Shown here: piece after piece, positions 25,180 to 33,862 of the stretch | Layout of the letters: each line of letters begins with the position of its first letter | How positions within the stretch are numbered: the first letter of the stretch is position 1 | From: Pirellula sp. | GTDB lineage: Bacteria > Planctomycetota > Planctomycetia > Pirellulales > Pirellulaceae | Direction: 5' to 3' | DNA: 35,058 nt | Assembly: GCA_025459245.1 (NCBI GenBank) | Contig: JALOQZ010000027.1 | Span: forward strand, 1 to 35,058 | Notes under the pieces: model-generated | Databases searched by the model: none | What the model saw: only the letters and a program-made list of their open reading frames with translations | Told to the model about the DNA's origin: nothing | Position numbers and translations under genes: made by a program

Positions 25180-27308
25180 TGAATTTCCTCTCGCCGCTTT
25201 ATGCGCTCGCAGCCTTCGCCGTGATCGCGCCCGTCGTCTTCCATCTCGTGCGAAGACGACCCAAAGAAAAAATAACCTTTAGCACCTTGATGTTTTTGGA
25301 TCCGGCACCCCCGCGATTGACGCGAAGCTCGCAGATCGATCATTGGGTTCTGTTGCTGCTACGAGCCGCCGCATTGCTCCTCGTCGCTGCGGCTTTCTCA
25401 CGACCTTACTGGGACTCTCCAATGGCAGCGAGTTCTTCCCAATCAGGCATCCGACGCGTTCTGCTAATTGATACGAGCGCGAGCATGAGACGCGACGGGA
25501 TGTTGGACGCTGCTAAAGAACGTGCCGCGGAATGGATTCGCAAGACAAGTAATAGTGACATCATCTCTGTCTACGCATTTCATGAACAAGTCGAATCCCT
25601 TTTTTCGTTGAGCGAGTCTCTGGACTCGAAGGAAGGCCAGCGACAAACGCTGGCGATTCAATCCCTCGATCGATTGAAACCGACTTGGTTTGCCGCCGAC
25701 TTGACCAAGGCAATCGGTTTCGCGCTAGATACCGCTCAAACGGACAGTGAAGCCGAATCGGATGCCCCTCCTCAACAAGCGGAATTGGTTGTCATCTCCG
25801 ATTTCCAACAATCGATGAAGCTTGATGAATTGGCGTCGATATCTTGGCCCAAAGGAACCCAATTGGTGCCGATGATCTTGCCGCAAACCCCCGATCAAGC
25901 CAGCAATGCTCGAGCCTTGCTGCTCGAGGATGTCGATGCAAATAGCGATTCCCCTGAGGTCGTCTCGATGATTCCAGGTTCGGCTGCTACCGAGTTCCGC
26001 GCCAGGATATCAAACGGAAACGAAAGCAAGACAGAGCGATTTCAATTGACTTGGCTGGATTCGCAATCCAAGCCCATCGAAGTTAACCCCTCCTTGGAAT
26101 CGACCGTCCTGCGAGGGAAATCGCAGATTGTTCGAGTAGGAGCCATTCCCGAAAATGCTACCTGCCTTGAACTAAAGGGAGACACTGTCGCGTTTGATAA
26201 CCGCTTCTACTTCGCACCGAAGAAGCGAATCCCCAAAAAGGTACTGGCGATAGAAAAGGCTGCCAGCGAACCCTCCGACGAACTGAGCTATTTTCTAAAA
26301 CAAGTCCCAATGAGTGGCGACAAGTACGAAGTTGAGTTCCAACGAGTCGATTCTCTACAAGACATGAATGACGAGCAATGGAAAGATATTGTACTCGTTT
26401 TTGCTTCGGCGCAGGCAAGTGTTCAAGACATGCGACGATTGAAGATTTTCGCCGATGGCGGAGGACATGTGGTTTGGGTTTGGGATGAACCCCTTAGCGA
26501 TGCCACACCCGATTTGGAGGGAATTTACCAACAAGTTTTTGGGGAGCCGATCGGCAAGATCACCGAGGCGTCTGTCAAGCAGTATGCAATGCTGGAGCGT
26601 ATTCAATTTTCCAGCTACTTGTTTCAGTCCCTATCGGATCCCAAGTTCAACGACTTCACCAAAATTCGGTACTGGAAACACCGCGATGTGGAGCTTTCAC
26701 AGCCCGAATCCTGGCAGATTCTTGCCTCGTTCGACAATCGAAAGCCTGCCATGTTGGAGAGAAAGGTTGGTACCGGAGTTTGGACCATCCTGACCGCAGG
26801 TTGGCAACCGCGAGAAAGCCAGCTAGCTTTATCCAGTAAATTCGTTCCGATCGTCGTAAATCGAGTCCAAGCGTCGCTCCCTGTCGCAAATCACGCCAAC
26901 CAAATGCGAGTGGGCGATTCGATCGTCGTATCCGAAGGGACTAGGTTGCTCAATGTCACAGGTGGAAACTCAGAAGTCGTTCGACCGAACGGGGAGAGAG
27001 CGTGGAAAGCAGACAAGCCAGGACTCTTCGCCCTAGAAGACGAAGAAGATAAGCTGACCTACATCGCTGTCAATTTATTGGAATCAGAGTCCGTGTCGGC
27101 TCAACATGACATCCAGAGAATTTCACAAACAGGTGCACCTTTGTCCGAACCGGGAGATTCGGAGCAAGCAGCCGGTTTACAGCGTCAGATGCGAGCCGTG
27201 GAACTGGAGTCTACCCAGAGCGGATGGCGATGGCTCCTATGCTCAGTCCTCGGATTGATCGGCCTCGAATCCCTTTGGAGTATCAGAAGACGCGTTGCGG
27301 TAGCCTAG
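25179..27308 (+). CDS. BatA-like membrane protein with N-terminal double-TM and VWA domain
   Basis: This 709-residue inner-membrane protein pairs with the DUF58 gene. The N-terminus is the BatA-type double-transmembrane domain: FLSPLYALAAFAVIAPVVFHLVRRR (3-27), then PRLTRSSQIDHWVLLLLRAAALLLVAAAF (45-73). A VWA domain follows with the MIDAS motif DTSASM at 98-103. The middle to C-terminal portion (about 270-670) is periplasmic-type beta-rich and glutamine-amidotransferase-like in style, without motifs I can name. A last hydrophobic segment WRWLLCSVLGLIGLESLW lies near 683-700. The family is often linked to MoxR-dependent chaperone or stress functions. It starts inside the TGATG overlap with DUF58 and ends 67 bases from the convergent phage-type gene. 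Confidence 0.87.
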   Translation: MNFLSPLYALAAFAVIAPVVFHLVRRRPKEKITFSTLMFLDPAPPRLTRSSQIDHWVLLLLRAAALLLVAAAFSRPYWDSPMAASSSQSGIRRVLLIDTSASMRRDGMLDAAKERAAEWIRKTSNSDIISVYAFHEQVESLFSLSESLDSKEGQRQTLAIQSLDRLKPTWFAADLTKAIGFALDTAQTDSEAESDAPPQQAELVVISDFQQSMKLDELASISWPKGTQLVPMILPQTPDQASNARALLLEDVDANSDSPEVVSMIPGSAATEFRARISNGNESKTERFQLTWLDSQSKPIEVNPSLESTVLRGKSQIVRVGAIPENATCLELKGDTVAFDNRFYFAPKKRIPKKVLAIEKAASEPSDELSYFLKQVPMSGDKYEVEFQRVDSLQDMNDEQWKDIVLVFASAQASVQDMRRLKIFADGGGHVVWVWDEPLSDATPDLEGIYQQVFGEPIGKITEASVKQYAMLERIQFSSYLFQSLSDPKFNDFTKIRYWKHRDVELSQPESWQILASFDNRKPAMLERKVGTGVWTILTAGWQPRESQLALSSKFVPIVVNRVQASLPVANHANQMRVGDSIVVSEGTRLLNVTGGNSEVVRPNGERAWKADKPGLFALEDEEDKLTYIAVNLLESESVSAQHDIQRISQTGAPLSEPGDSEQAAGLQRQMRAVELESTQSGWRWLLCSVLGLIGLESLWSIRRRVAVA

Positions 27309-27365
27309 TAGCATCTCCGAAAACCATTGTCCGTTCCGACGTTAGCCCCGATTCCCGATGAGGTT

Positions 27366-27384
27366 CGAAAAGGCTCTAAGCCTC
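27366..27384 (-). terminator. Weak hairpin at the end of the phage-type gene
   Basis: AGGCT (27371-27375) and AGCCT (27379-27383) form a 5-bp stem; on the minus strand the loop is the TAG stop itself and T residues follow. The short stem makes it only a candidate terminator. Confidence 0.3.
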
Positions 27385-27669
27385 GCCTCGAGCGCGACGA
27401 ATACGATCGATTTCCGCGGCGATAAGGGCGCCAGCCTTCGCCAATTCCTCGATGCGATCGTTCGGGGAAGGAGACCATTGGTCGAGTGACCAAGGCCAAT
27501 CTTGGGGAATTCCGAAGGTGTCAAACATGCGACGATCTGGCGGGGTGGCGTAGACGGTTGCCGCCAAAGCCAACTCGGCGTTGTCCAATTCGTCATCCTG
27601 TTCGATGGTGCGTCCCGCGAGTTTTGACTGTCGCCCGAATTCCAAAGCGATCCGTTCCAGTCCGTTCAT
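27376..27669 (-). CDS. Small phage-type conserved protein of unknown function
   Basis: This 97-residue cytoplasmic protein resembles a hypothetical family common in phages and prophages. Family-like parts are ERIALEFGRQ near the start, a central ELALAATVYATPP, a WPWSLDQWSPSPNDRIEELAKAGALIAAEIDRIRR block, and a short tail. Function is unknown to me; the resemblance is by remembered pattern, not a search. ATG 27669 is preferred over 27711 because GAGGAG precedes it at five-base spacing. It stands alone behind an AT-rich 175-base leader in an otherwise metabolic neighbourhood, with no other phage gene visible. Confidence 0.7.
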   Translation of the reverse strand: MNGLERIALEFGRQSKLAGRTIEQDDELDNAELALAATVYATPPDRRMFDTFGIPQDWPWSLDQWSPSPNDRIEELAKAGALIAAEIDRIRRARGEA

Positions 27670-27674
27670 TTCAT

Positions 27675-27680
27675 CTCCTC
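27675..27680 (-). promoter_or_regulatory. Ribosome binding site of the phage-type gene
   Basis: GAGGAG on the minus strand, five bases before ATG 27669. It argues for the 97-residue product rather than the one starting at 27711. Confidence 0.6.
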
Positions 27681-27789
27681 GGGCGCCTTCATGATTGAGG
27701 TTGATTAACAACTGACAATGCGTGTAGGCGCTAACGTGGTCTAGAGCGTTGGAGTGGGGCTATATGAAATTTGTGATATGAATCGAAAT

Positions 27790-27820
27790 TGTGCAAGTTC
27801 AATTCTGCAAGAGTGTGCAA
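27790..27820 (-). repeat. Triple TTGCA(C/G) repeat in an AT-rich patch
   Basis: GTGCAA, CTGCAA and GTGCAA occur at 27791-27796, 27805-27810 and 27815-27820 (plus strand). They lie in an AT-rich stretch between the MFS stop and the phage-type gene. They may be binding sites for that gene or mark a junction. Confidence 0.3.
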
Positions 27821-27844
27821 TAAGGACACAATTTTAACAGTTGC

Positions 27845-29134
27845 TCATCGACTTGCATTCGATTCAGCTGCTTGCGCATCGACCACCGATGCACTTTGGA
27901 CCGAGATGTCGAGAGGTTCCGAATAACGCTTCAGTCGCAATGAAATTGCGATGGCGACGCATCCACAAAAGGAAGCGATGATGCCGGCCGTACCAAAATG
28001 CGTCAAAGGCCCCCCTGGCGATGTCTCGCCGACGATGGCCCCCGTAATCGCTGGTCCGATCGCGGTCCCAAAATGGGTTACCGCCGTATTGAGGTTCATA
28101 AACGCACCTCGCAATTTGGGATTGGAGGACTGCAGCATCATGGCTTGAGCAGGAACGCTTCGGCCACTAGCGAGAACCATAAAAAGGCTCGTTACCGCTG
28201 CGGCCCCCCACAGGGAAACGGGAGGTAGATGTGTGATCGTAAGTGTCATGACGACAGCCCCCGCTGCACAAAACATGAACAAGGGTTTGGCTCCGAATCG
28301 GTCGGTTCCCCATCCGATCAAATTGAGAGAAATCAAGGTGAATGCTCCTGCCATGGAGTAGATGATCGGTAAATCCTCAGCACTCCGACCACAATTCGCT
28401 TGTAGATAGGGAGCGATGTAAGGAACGATCGTGAATGTGCCGAGGACCGTTGCAAGCATCATCGCGAATGCCCATCCATGATTCGGCTCTTTTATGACCT
28501 TCGCAAATTGAACGATTGGGGGATGACGAACTTCGGTGCGATGTGTTGTCAAAGACGGCAGAAACACCCAAGCAACAAGCCAAACGAAAACAGCGAGAAT
28601 ACCAATTCCGATAAACGGCGCATTCCAATGCTTGAACACAATTGCGAGACTTAAACCGATCGGAAGCCCAATGATTGACGCCACTGCGAAGGAGGATGTT
28701 ACGACTCCAATCGCTTTACCGCGCTGCCGATCCGCGAAGACGTCGCCAACAATCGCCATCACACTGGATGCCGCTAATCCGCCAAACAACCCGGTGAAGC
28801 TGCGTGCTGCCAGTAGATGCTCATAGCCGGGCGCCAAACCGCAGTAAAAGGTTGCGACGACGAACCCGCCAAAAGAAACCACCAGCACTTGCTTTCGATC
28901 AAACGAATCAATGATCGACGAGCTGAGAATGCCGGTTACCATCGCCGCAATTCCATACGCGGAAACGATCATCCCGAATTGCTGCGGATCGATACTTAGC
29001 TGCCGCCGAAGATGGTCCCCGAGCGGCATGACAATCACGAAGTCGAGGATGTGAGTGAACTGAATCGCCGCGAGAACAAAAAGAATTCCCCACTGCTGCC
29101 GAGTAAATCGTAACTGACCGGACGACTGATCCAT
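27845..29134 (-). CDS. MFS transporter, AraJ-like
   Basis: This is a 429-residue inner-membrane permease with about 12 hydrophobic segments. The first is ILFVLAAIQFTHILDFVIVMPLG, the MVMPLG-type opening of AraJ-like sugar/multidrug exporters. A degenerate motif A appears as SIIDSFDRKQVLV around residues 73-85. The segment VGDVFADRQRGKAIGVV corresponds to the helix 4-5 portion. The C-terminus is cytoplasmic and polar. The substrate cannot be deduced; efflux of sugars or small metabolites is plausible for the family. The gene starts 57 bases after the aminotransferase stop and is probably part of the same minus-strand transcription unit. It is not closely similar to the TetA-like transporter at 2463-3749. 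Confidence 0.87.
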   Translation of the reverse strand: MDQSSGQLRFTRQQWGILFVLAAIQFTHILDFVIVMPLGDHLRRQLSIDPQQFGMIVSAYGIAAMVTGILSSSIIDSFDRKQVLVVSFGGFVVATFYCGLAPGYEHLLAARSFTGLFGGLAASSVMAIVGDVFADRQRGKAIGVVTSSFAVASIIGLPIGLSLAIVFKHWNAPFIGIGILAVFVWLVAWVFLPSLTTHRTEVRHPPIVQFAKVIKEPNHGWAFAMMLATVLGTFTIVPYIAPYLQANCGRSAEDLPIIYSMAGAFTLISLNLIGWGTDRFGAKPLFMFCAAGAVVMTLTITHLPPVSLWGAAAVTSLFMVLASGRSVPAQAMMLQSSNPKLRGAFMNLNTAVTHFGTAIGPAITGAIVGETSPGGPLTHFGTAGIIASFCGCVAIAISLRLKRYSEPLDISVQSASVVDAQAAESNASR

Positions 29135-29191
29135 CGAAGACTGCCTTCTGCTTCTTCATCGAAGGCGTGATCGATGCCTCCTAGGTAACGG

Positions 29192-30052
29192 CTATTTGCT
29201 GTGTACTAACTTTTTAAATGCGTCAAGTAGCTGTCGGGTAACAGGCCCCACAGCACCGCCGCCGACAGGCCTGCCGTCGATCGTAACAACCGGAATGACT
29301 TCAGCTGCACTTCCTGTCAGGAAACACTCGTCGGCGACGAAGAGATCGTGGCGAGTCATTGTTTGCTCGAACGCGATTATTCCAAGCTCCTTCGCCAAAT
29401 CCAAAATGGCATTTCGTGTGATGCCCTCCAGGATCCCAGCATCTTTAGGAGGGGTCATGAGCACGCCACTCTTGACGATAAAGATGTTATCTCCGGTGCA
29501 TTCGGCTACTTCACCTTTGTGATTGAGCATCAACGCTTCAATGCATCCGGCTTGCAAGCCCTCGATTTTCGCCATGATATTGTTCAAATAATTCAATGAC
29601 TTGATCCGCGGACTCAATGCGGCGGGATGATTTCGAATGGTGGAGGCGGTGATGATCTTGAGACCCTTATCATAGAACTCCGCAGGGTAGAGAGAGATCG
29701 AGTCCGCGATAATGATGACCTGCGGGTCACTGGTCTTATTAGGATCCAGCCCAAGCGACCCTGCCCCTCGCGTTACAATCAAACGGATGTAAGCATCGAC
29801 CAAGCTATTCTTCTGAAGTGTTTCGTAAGTTGCCTTTTCCATGTCCGCCTTGGACATCGGTATTTCAAGGCAAATCGCGCGAGCAGATTCGTAGAGTCGA
29901 TCCAAATGCTCCTTGAGCCGAAACACTTTTCCAGAGTAACTTCGCATCCCCTCAAAGACCCCATCGCCGTACAAAAGACCATGGTCATAGACGCTGATCT
30001 TCGCATCTTCTTTGTCATAGAATTTGCCGGTGATGTAGATTTGAAGGGCCAT
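29192..30052 (-). CDS. ilvE: Branched-chain amino acid aminotransferase (class IV, PLP)
   Basis: This 286-residue fold-type IV PLP aminotransferase interconverts branched-chain amino acids and keto acids with glutamate, in the cytoplasm. The opening IYITGKFYDKEDAKISVYDHGLLYGDGVFEGMR matches IlvE. The PLP lysine is Lys151 in SPRIKSLNYLNNI. The cofactor-binding GEVAECTGDNIF and TPPKDAGILEGITR blocks follow, and GSAAEVIPVVTIDGR is near the C-terminus. D-amino acid aminotransferase and aminodeoxychorismate lyase are related, but the length and the VFEGMR and R-G-x-G-x-L-G-L-D motifs favour IlvE. No Shine-Dalgarno site is seen. It lies 66 bases after the nagA stop, 57 before the MFS gene. Confidence 0.88.
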   Translation of the reverse strand: MALQIYITGKFYDKEDAKISVYDHGLLYGDGVFEGMRSYSGKVFRLKEHLDRLYESARAICLEIPMSKADMEKATYETLQKNSLVDAYIRLIVTRGAGSLGLDPNKTSDPQVIIIADSISLYPAEFYDKGLKIITASTIRNHPAALSPRIKSLNYLNNIMAKIEGLQAGCIEALMLNHKGEVAECTGDNIFIVKSGVLMTPPKDAGILEGITRNAILDLAKELGIIAFEQTMTRHDLFVADECFLTGSAAEVIPVVTIDGRPVGGGAVGPVTRQLLDAFKKLVHSK

Positions 30053-30118
30053 AACAATGCTTTTTCTTGTCGAATAGGTAACGGGTTGCTCAAGGTCAAT
30101 GAATGTAACAAAACAGGG

Positions 30119-31324
30119 CTAATTTGTCAGGGCAATCTTTCCGCCGACAATGACCTGGCGAACTTGCAATTGGTTCGTCAAAACCACGAGATCCGCCCTC
30201 TTTCCGACCGCGATCTCCCCCGTTCTATCGGAAATTCCTGTCCTCTCCGCCGGCGTAAAAGATGCCATTCGAACCGCGTCGACTAGCGGAACACCAACGG
30301 CGATATGCATGTGCCGCACCATACTGTCCAAAGCGACGACCGAACTCGCTAACCCACCATCAAGCCCCCGACCAACCTTTCCGTCGCTCAAAATCCAACC
30401 ACCGTCTTCGGCATCTCCAAACAAGTACCGTCCAGGTGGCATGTCCATCGCTCGATTGCAGTCGCTGACCAAGCAAAGTCGCTCCACCCCCTTCATACGC
30501 CAAGCGAACCGAAGCAACTCCGGGCTGAGATGCCAACCGTCGGCAATGACCTCTGTGCTCATCTCGGGTGTGCCTAAGACGAACTCCAACATGCTTCCCT
30601 GCATGGGAGTCCCAAGCCTGGAACGAACGGATTGCACCGAACTCATCGCGCACCAAAAGTGATCGACATGCCTCATTCCCGCTTCAAAGGCTCTTTCCAT
30701 TTCTGTCCAACTGGAATTGGAATGTCCACATGTGACCAAGCACCCCCACTCCTTGGCGGCTCTATAAAAGGATTCCGCACCCGCTAGCTCGGCCGCGCAA
30801 GTCGCAATCTTGATAAGGCCGGTTTCAAAATAGCGCTCGAACTCCGAGGGCGATGGTGCTCGGCATGCCTCCTTATTATGGCAACCAGACTTCTCTGCAG
30901 CGAAATAAGGGCCATAAAGATGGATCCCCTCAATGCGAGGTAAAGGCCATTGCCCCGTCGGCGACTCGATCGCTTTCCTTGCCGAATCAAGGGCTCGCAA
31001 AATCTGCTCCTCGCTCGCAGTCGTCGTCGTCGGGAAGAGCGTCGTCACTCCATGCTTCAAGTGAGCGAAACACGCAAGCTCCATCGCCTCCTGAGTACCA
31101 TCCATGAAATCAGCACCTAATCCACCATGAAGATGGATATCGATAAAGCCCGGAGAAAGATAGCAGCCCCCCAAATCGACGACGTCGTATTGGTCGCCGT
31201 GCTCTGGTTCGTTCCTCTCGGAGTCGCGGATCTCAACGATACGATCCCCTTCGCAAACCACGATTCCGTTATCTAGAATTCGATCCCGAAGAATGACTCG
31301 AGCGTTCCGAAAGACTTGCTTCAT
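30119..31324 (-). CDS. nagA: NagA-like N-acetylglucosamine-6-phosphate deacetylase (atypical)
   Basis: This is an amidohydrolase-superfamily protein of 401 residues like NagA, which deacetylates GlcNAc-6-phosphate in the cytoplasm. The metal-binding start is GFIDIHLHGGLGADFMD, with His64 and His66. Later residues are His201 (CGHSNSSWTEM), His222 (HVDHFWCAMS) and Asp288 (CLVSDCNRA). The usual metal-ligand Glu of HLEGP is Tyr137 here (EGIHLYGPYF), so this belongs to a variant subfamily and the substrate may differ. The C-terminus closes with GEIAVGKRADLVVL, typical of amidohydrolases. ATG 31324 is chosen over the upstream frame opening at 31378, because MKQVFRNARVI is the family start. It overlaps the upstream ATPase gene by 56 bases. 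With the nearby sulfatases it suggests amino-sugar use. Confidence 0.82.
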   Translation of the reverse strand: MKQVFRNARVILRDRILDNGIVVCEGDRIVEIRDSERNEPEHGDQYDVVDLGGCYLSPGFIDIHLHGGLGADFMDGTQEAMELACFAHLKHGVTTLFPTTTTASEEQILRALDSARKAIESPTGQWPLPRIEGIHLYGPYFAAEKSGCHNKEACRAPSPSEFERYFETGLIKIATCAAELAGAESFYRAAKEWGCLVTCGHSNSSWTEMERAFEAGMRHVDHFWCAMSSVQSVRSRLGTPMQGSMLEFVLGTPEMSTEVIADGWHLSPELLRFAWRMKGVERLCLVSDCNRAMDMPPGRYLFGDAEDGGWILSDGKVGRGLDGGLASSVVALDSMVRHMHIAVGVPLVDAVRMASFTPAERTGISDRTGEIAVGKRADLVVLTNQLQVRQVIVGGKIALTN

Positions 31325-31952
31325 AGTTCTGCCACCAATCATACATATCGAACAAGGACTCGCGCATATTCGAACCATGACGCAATCGAGATTGCCTCCA
31401 ATGTTCCGATGAAAATGCGGCCTGAATCATTTCTTCCGGCTGCCCTTCCAGCAGTTGCCTGACGACATGCTGCTCGACCTGCGTGTCCATTCGAGTTTGC
31501 CACAATGCCGTAAAACCTAAATGCATTCGATGCGATGTCGCGATACAACGCAATCCTCGTCCCCTCGTTTGCTGCAAAATGCGAGCGCGACGAAACACCG
31601 TGACTTGCTCCAATCCGTCGATGAAAACCCATCTAGCCGATCGAAGTGCTTTCCAATCGGGCTGTTCATTCAACGGTATTTCTCGCTCTTTATGACACGA
31701 AAAAAACAATACACGGTCATTAGCGATCACGCTCAAAGCATGCTGATACAAGTGCTGTAACAGCGTCGACTTCCCCGTCCCATGAGGACCGACAATGAGA
31801 TGGCATCGACCAGGCTGATCGGCACGGCGCACCAGTTCCTCGAGCGATCCCTCTTCACCAAAATGAAACGGGATCGCTCCTGGCTGAAAACAGCGGGTGG
31901 AAAAGGGATTCGATTGCACTGCGGAGAGAGTGTGTTTGGGTGTTTCGAGCAA
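31269..31952 (-). CDS. Small P-loop ATPase of unknown function
   Basis: This 227-residue cytoplasmic nucleotide-binding protein has no close family I can name. Walker A is GPHGTGKST at about 55-63, Walker B WVFIDGLEQ at about 108-116 with Asp112 and Glu115, and a sensor-like strand CIATSHR lies near 136-142. The fold suggests a AAA+/DnaA-type or ABC-like core without an obvious partner domain. The C-terminus is tryptophan/serine-rich (YDWWQNYEASLSERS). It overlaps nagA by 56 bases in another frame, so the two are probably co-expressed. It is divergent from the first sulfatase gene across a 165-base gap. A regulatory or motor role is possible; I cannot tell which. Confidence 0.7.
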   Translation of the reverse strand: MLETPKHTLSAVQSNPFSTRCFQPGAIPFHFGEEGSLEELVRRADQPGRCHLIVGPHGTGKSTLLQHLYQHALSVIANDRVLFFSCHKEREIPLNEQPDWKALRSARWVFIDGLEQVTVFRRARILQQTRGRGLRCIATSHRMHLGFTALWQTRMDTQVEQHVVRQLLEGQPEEMIQAAFSSEHWRQSRLRHGSNMRESLFDMYDWWQNYEASLSERSSHSSGSNSR

Positions 31953-32117
31953 TCGGCATATTCTAGTCGATTCCTCGCCTCCATTATGCGCAGAATACTC
32001 GCTATGCCAAAGTTCCGGCCAAGGCGCCTGCTTACCAAATGAACCATACTGATGAGCACATTGTCGTGACTCGGCTGGCTGCTAGCCGTGACAACTCCCA
32101 CGGAGCCCTGAACTGGT

Positions 32118-33758
32118 ATGAAGCAAATTTGGAATTCATTCGAAATCGGCTCTCATCGTATGAGCTGGACAATGCTTACATTAGGTTGGCTAACGCTTGG
32201 TTTGGCATTTCCCTGCGTATTCCACACGCGAGCCATGGCTGCAGAATTGCCAAACATTGTTTATGTCCTGGCGGATGATCTGGGGTACGGCGATCTCGGA
32301 AGCTACAACCCCGATTCTAAGATCCCTACTCCGAGGCTTGATCAACTGGCTCGAGATGGGATGCGATTCACCGATGCGCATTCCCCATCCTCCGTCTGTT
32401 CACCTACTCGCTATGCGCTGCTCACGGGACGATACGCATGGCGCACCCGGCTCCAACGCAATGTCCTCGGACCGTGGGACAAACCTCTCATCGCTCCCGA
32501 TCGATTGACCGTCGGCAAATTACTTCAAAAACACGGCTATGAAACGGCTTGCATCGGCAAGTGGCATTTGGGTCAAAACTACATCACCAAAGATGGCAAA
32601 CCTCCGATGGGAGGTGTCAAAAACGCGCTGAGCAATGTCGACTTCACACAACCGATCGGGGAAGGCCCTGTCTCGAGAGGCTTTGATCATTACTTCGGCA
32701 CGATTGTGCCCAACTACCCCCCTTATTGCTTCATCGAAAACGATCGCACAATCGGTATCCCCTCGCTGCTGGCCAAGGGCGGTAACTTCAATATCCCCGG
32801 CCCTATGGTTCCTGATTGGAAACTGGAAGAAATCCTTCCTCAGCTCACGTCGCATGCAGTGAAGTGGATCGAGGATAGGTCGCATTCCAAGAGACCGTTT
32901 TTTCTCTACTTTCCTTTGACTTCGCCGCATTACCCCGTCGTGCCATCAAGCGAGTTCGTCGGAAAGACCGAGGCCGGTGCCTACGGCGACTTTGTCTTTC
33001 AAACTGACTGGTGTGTTGGGCAAGTTCTCGATGCGTTGGAGCGAGCGGGCTTATCGGATAACACGCTCGTGATCTTCACCAGCGACAATGGTTCGGAAGT
33101 TACGGGCGAAGTGAAACCAGGTGTTTATGATCGCGTTCAGCAGTATGGACATCGCAGCTCCGGCGAACTTCGCGGTGCGAAGAGGGATGCTTGGGAGGGA
33201 GGGCATCGCGTTCCATTCATCGCTCGATGGCCGGGCAAAATTCCGGACGGCGAAGTATGCGATGAAACGATCTGTCACGTTGATTTCATGGCGACCGTGG
33301 CAGAGATCTTAGGTGAGGCATTACCCGATAATTCCGCAGAGGATAGCGTGAGCATCCTCCCCGCACTGCTAAATCGAACTCGAATTGGCACCATTCGAGA
33401 GGCAACCGTCCATCACAGCGCGAGAGGCAAGTTTGCTATTCGTCGCGGGGACTGGGTCCTAATCGATGCCCCGACTGGGGACGACAACGCTGCCAATGGA
33501 GAGCCCCAATGGCTCAAAGCGGAGAGACAATACACGCCGCACAATTTGAAAGGGGAACTCTACAATGTCCGTGAAGATCGTGCACAACGCTATAACCTGT
33601 ATGCAGAAAAGCCTGTGCTCGTTGAGGAATTGAAAACACTTCTTGAAAAGTACATCCGAGAGGGACGCAGCACTCCAGGAACTCCACAACGCAACGATGT
33701 GGAAGTACAGCCATTCTCCTCGCAACCCGCTCCCGCCAAACCCAACACTGCCCCATGA
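32118..33758 (+). CDS. Exported sulfatase (FGly type)
   Basis: This 546-residue arylsulfatase-type enzyme hydrolyses a sulfate ester, probably on a polysaccharide, outside the cytoplasm. The signal segment is TMLTLGWLTLGLAF, with cleavage near TRAMAAE (37-43). ATG 32160 is a shorter alternative start. The metal-binding opening is YVLADDLGYGDLGSY (Asp53-Asp54). The formylglycine motif is Cys94-Ser-Pro-Thr-Arg98, followed by ALLTGRYAWRT. The second family signature is IGKWHLGQ, and FTSDNGSE supplies the later metal ligands. The cysteine-type motif needs a formylglycine-generating enzyme, not seen in this window. It sits divergent from the ATPase/nagA operon and 104 bases before a second sulfatase. 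Confidence 0.93.
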   Translation: MKQIWNSFEIGSHRMSWTMLTLGWLTLGLAFPCVFHTRAMAAELPNIVYVLADDLGYGDLGSYNPDSKIPTPRLDQLARDGMRFTDAHSPSSVCSPTRYALLTGRYAWRTRLQRNVLGPWDKPLIAPDRLTVGKLLQKHGYETACIGKWHLGQNYITKDGKPPMGGVKNALSNVDFTQPIGEGPVSRGFDHYFGTIVPNYPPYCFIENDRTIGIPSLLAKGGNFNIPGPMVPDWKLEEILPQLTSHAVKWIEDRSHSKRPFFLYFPLTSPHYPVVPSSEFVGKTEAGAYGDFVFQTDWCVGQVLDALERAGLSDNTLVIFTSDNGSEVTGEVKPGVYDRVQQYGHRSSGELRGAKRDAWEGGHRVPFIARWPGKIPDGEVCDETICHVDFMATVAEILGEALPDNSAEDSVSILPALLNRTRIGTIREATVHHSARGKFAIRRGDWVLIDAPTGDDNAANGEPQWLKAERQYTPHNLKGELYNVREDRAQRYNLYAEKPVLVEELKTLLEKYIREGRSTPGTPQRNDVEVQPFSSQPAPAKPNTAP

Positions 33759-33775
33759 TGCTTTGAGCATATCCG

Positions 33776-33821
33776 AAAGCCATTAGCCGCTCTGGCACTC
33801 GCCTCGGTTTCCGATGGCTTT
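33776..33821. repeat. 8-bp perfect inverted repeat between the sulfatases
   Basis: AAAGCCAT (33776-33783) and ATGGCTTT (33814-33821) are perfectly complementary around 30 bases. No T-run follows, so it may be a regulatory hairpin or a factor-dependent stop rather than an intrinsic terminator. Confidence 0.4.
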
Positions 33822-33862
33822 GGATTGACGCTTTCCTCAATACTAAAAAGGGATGATACGAG

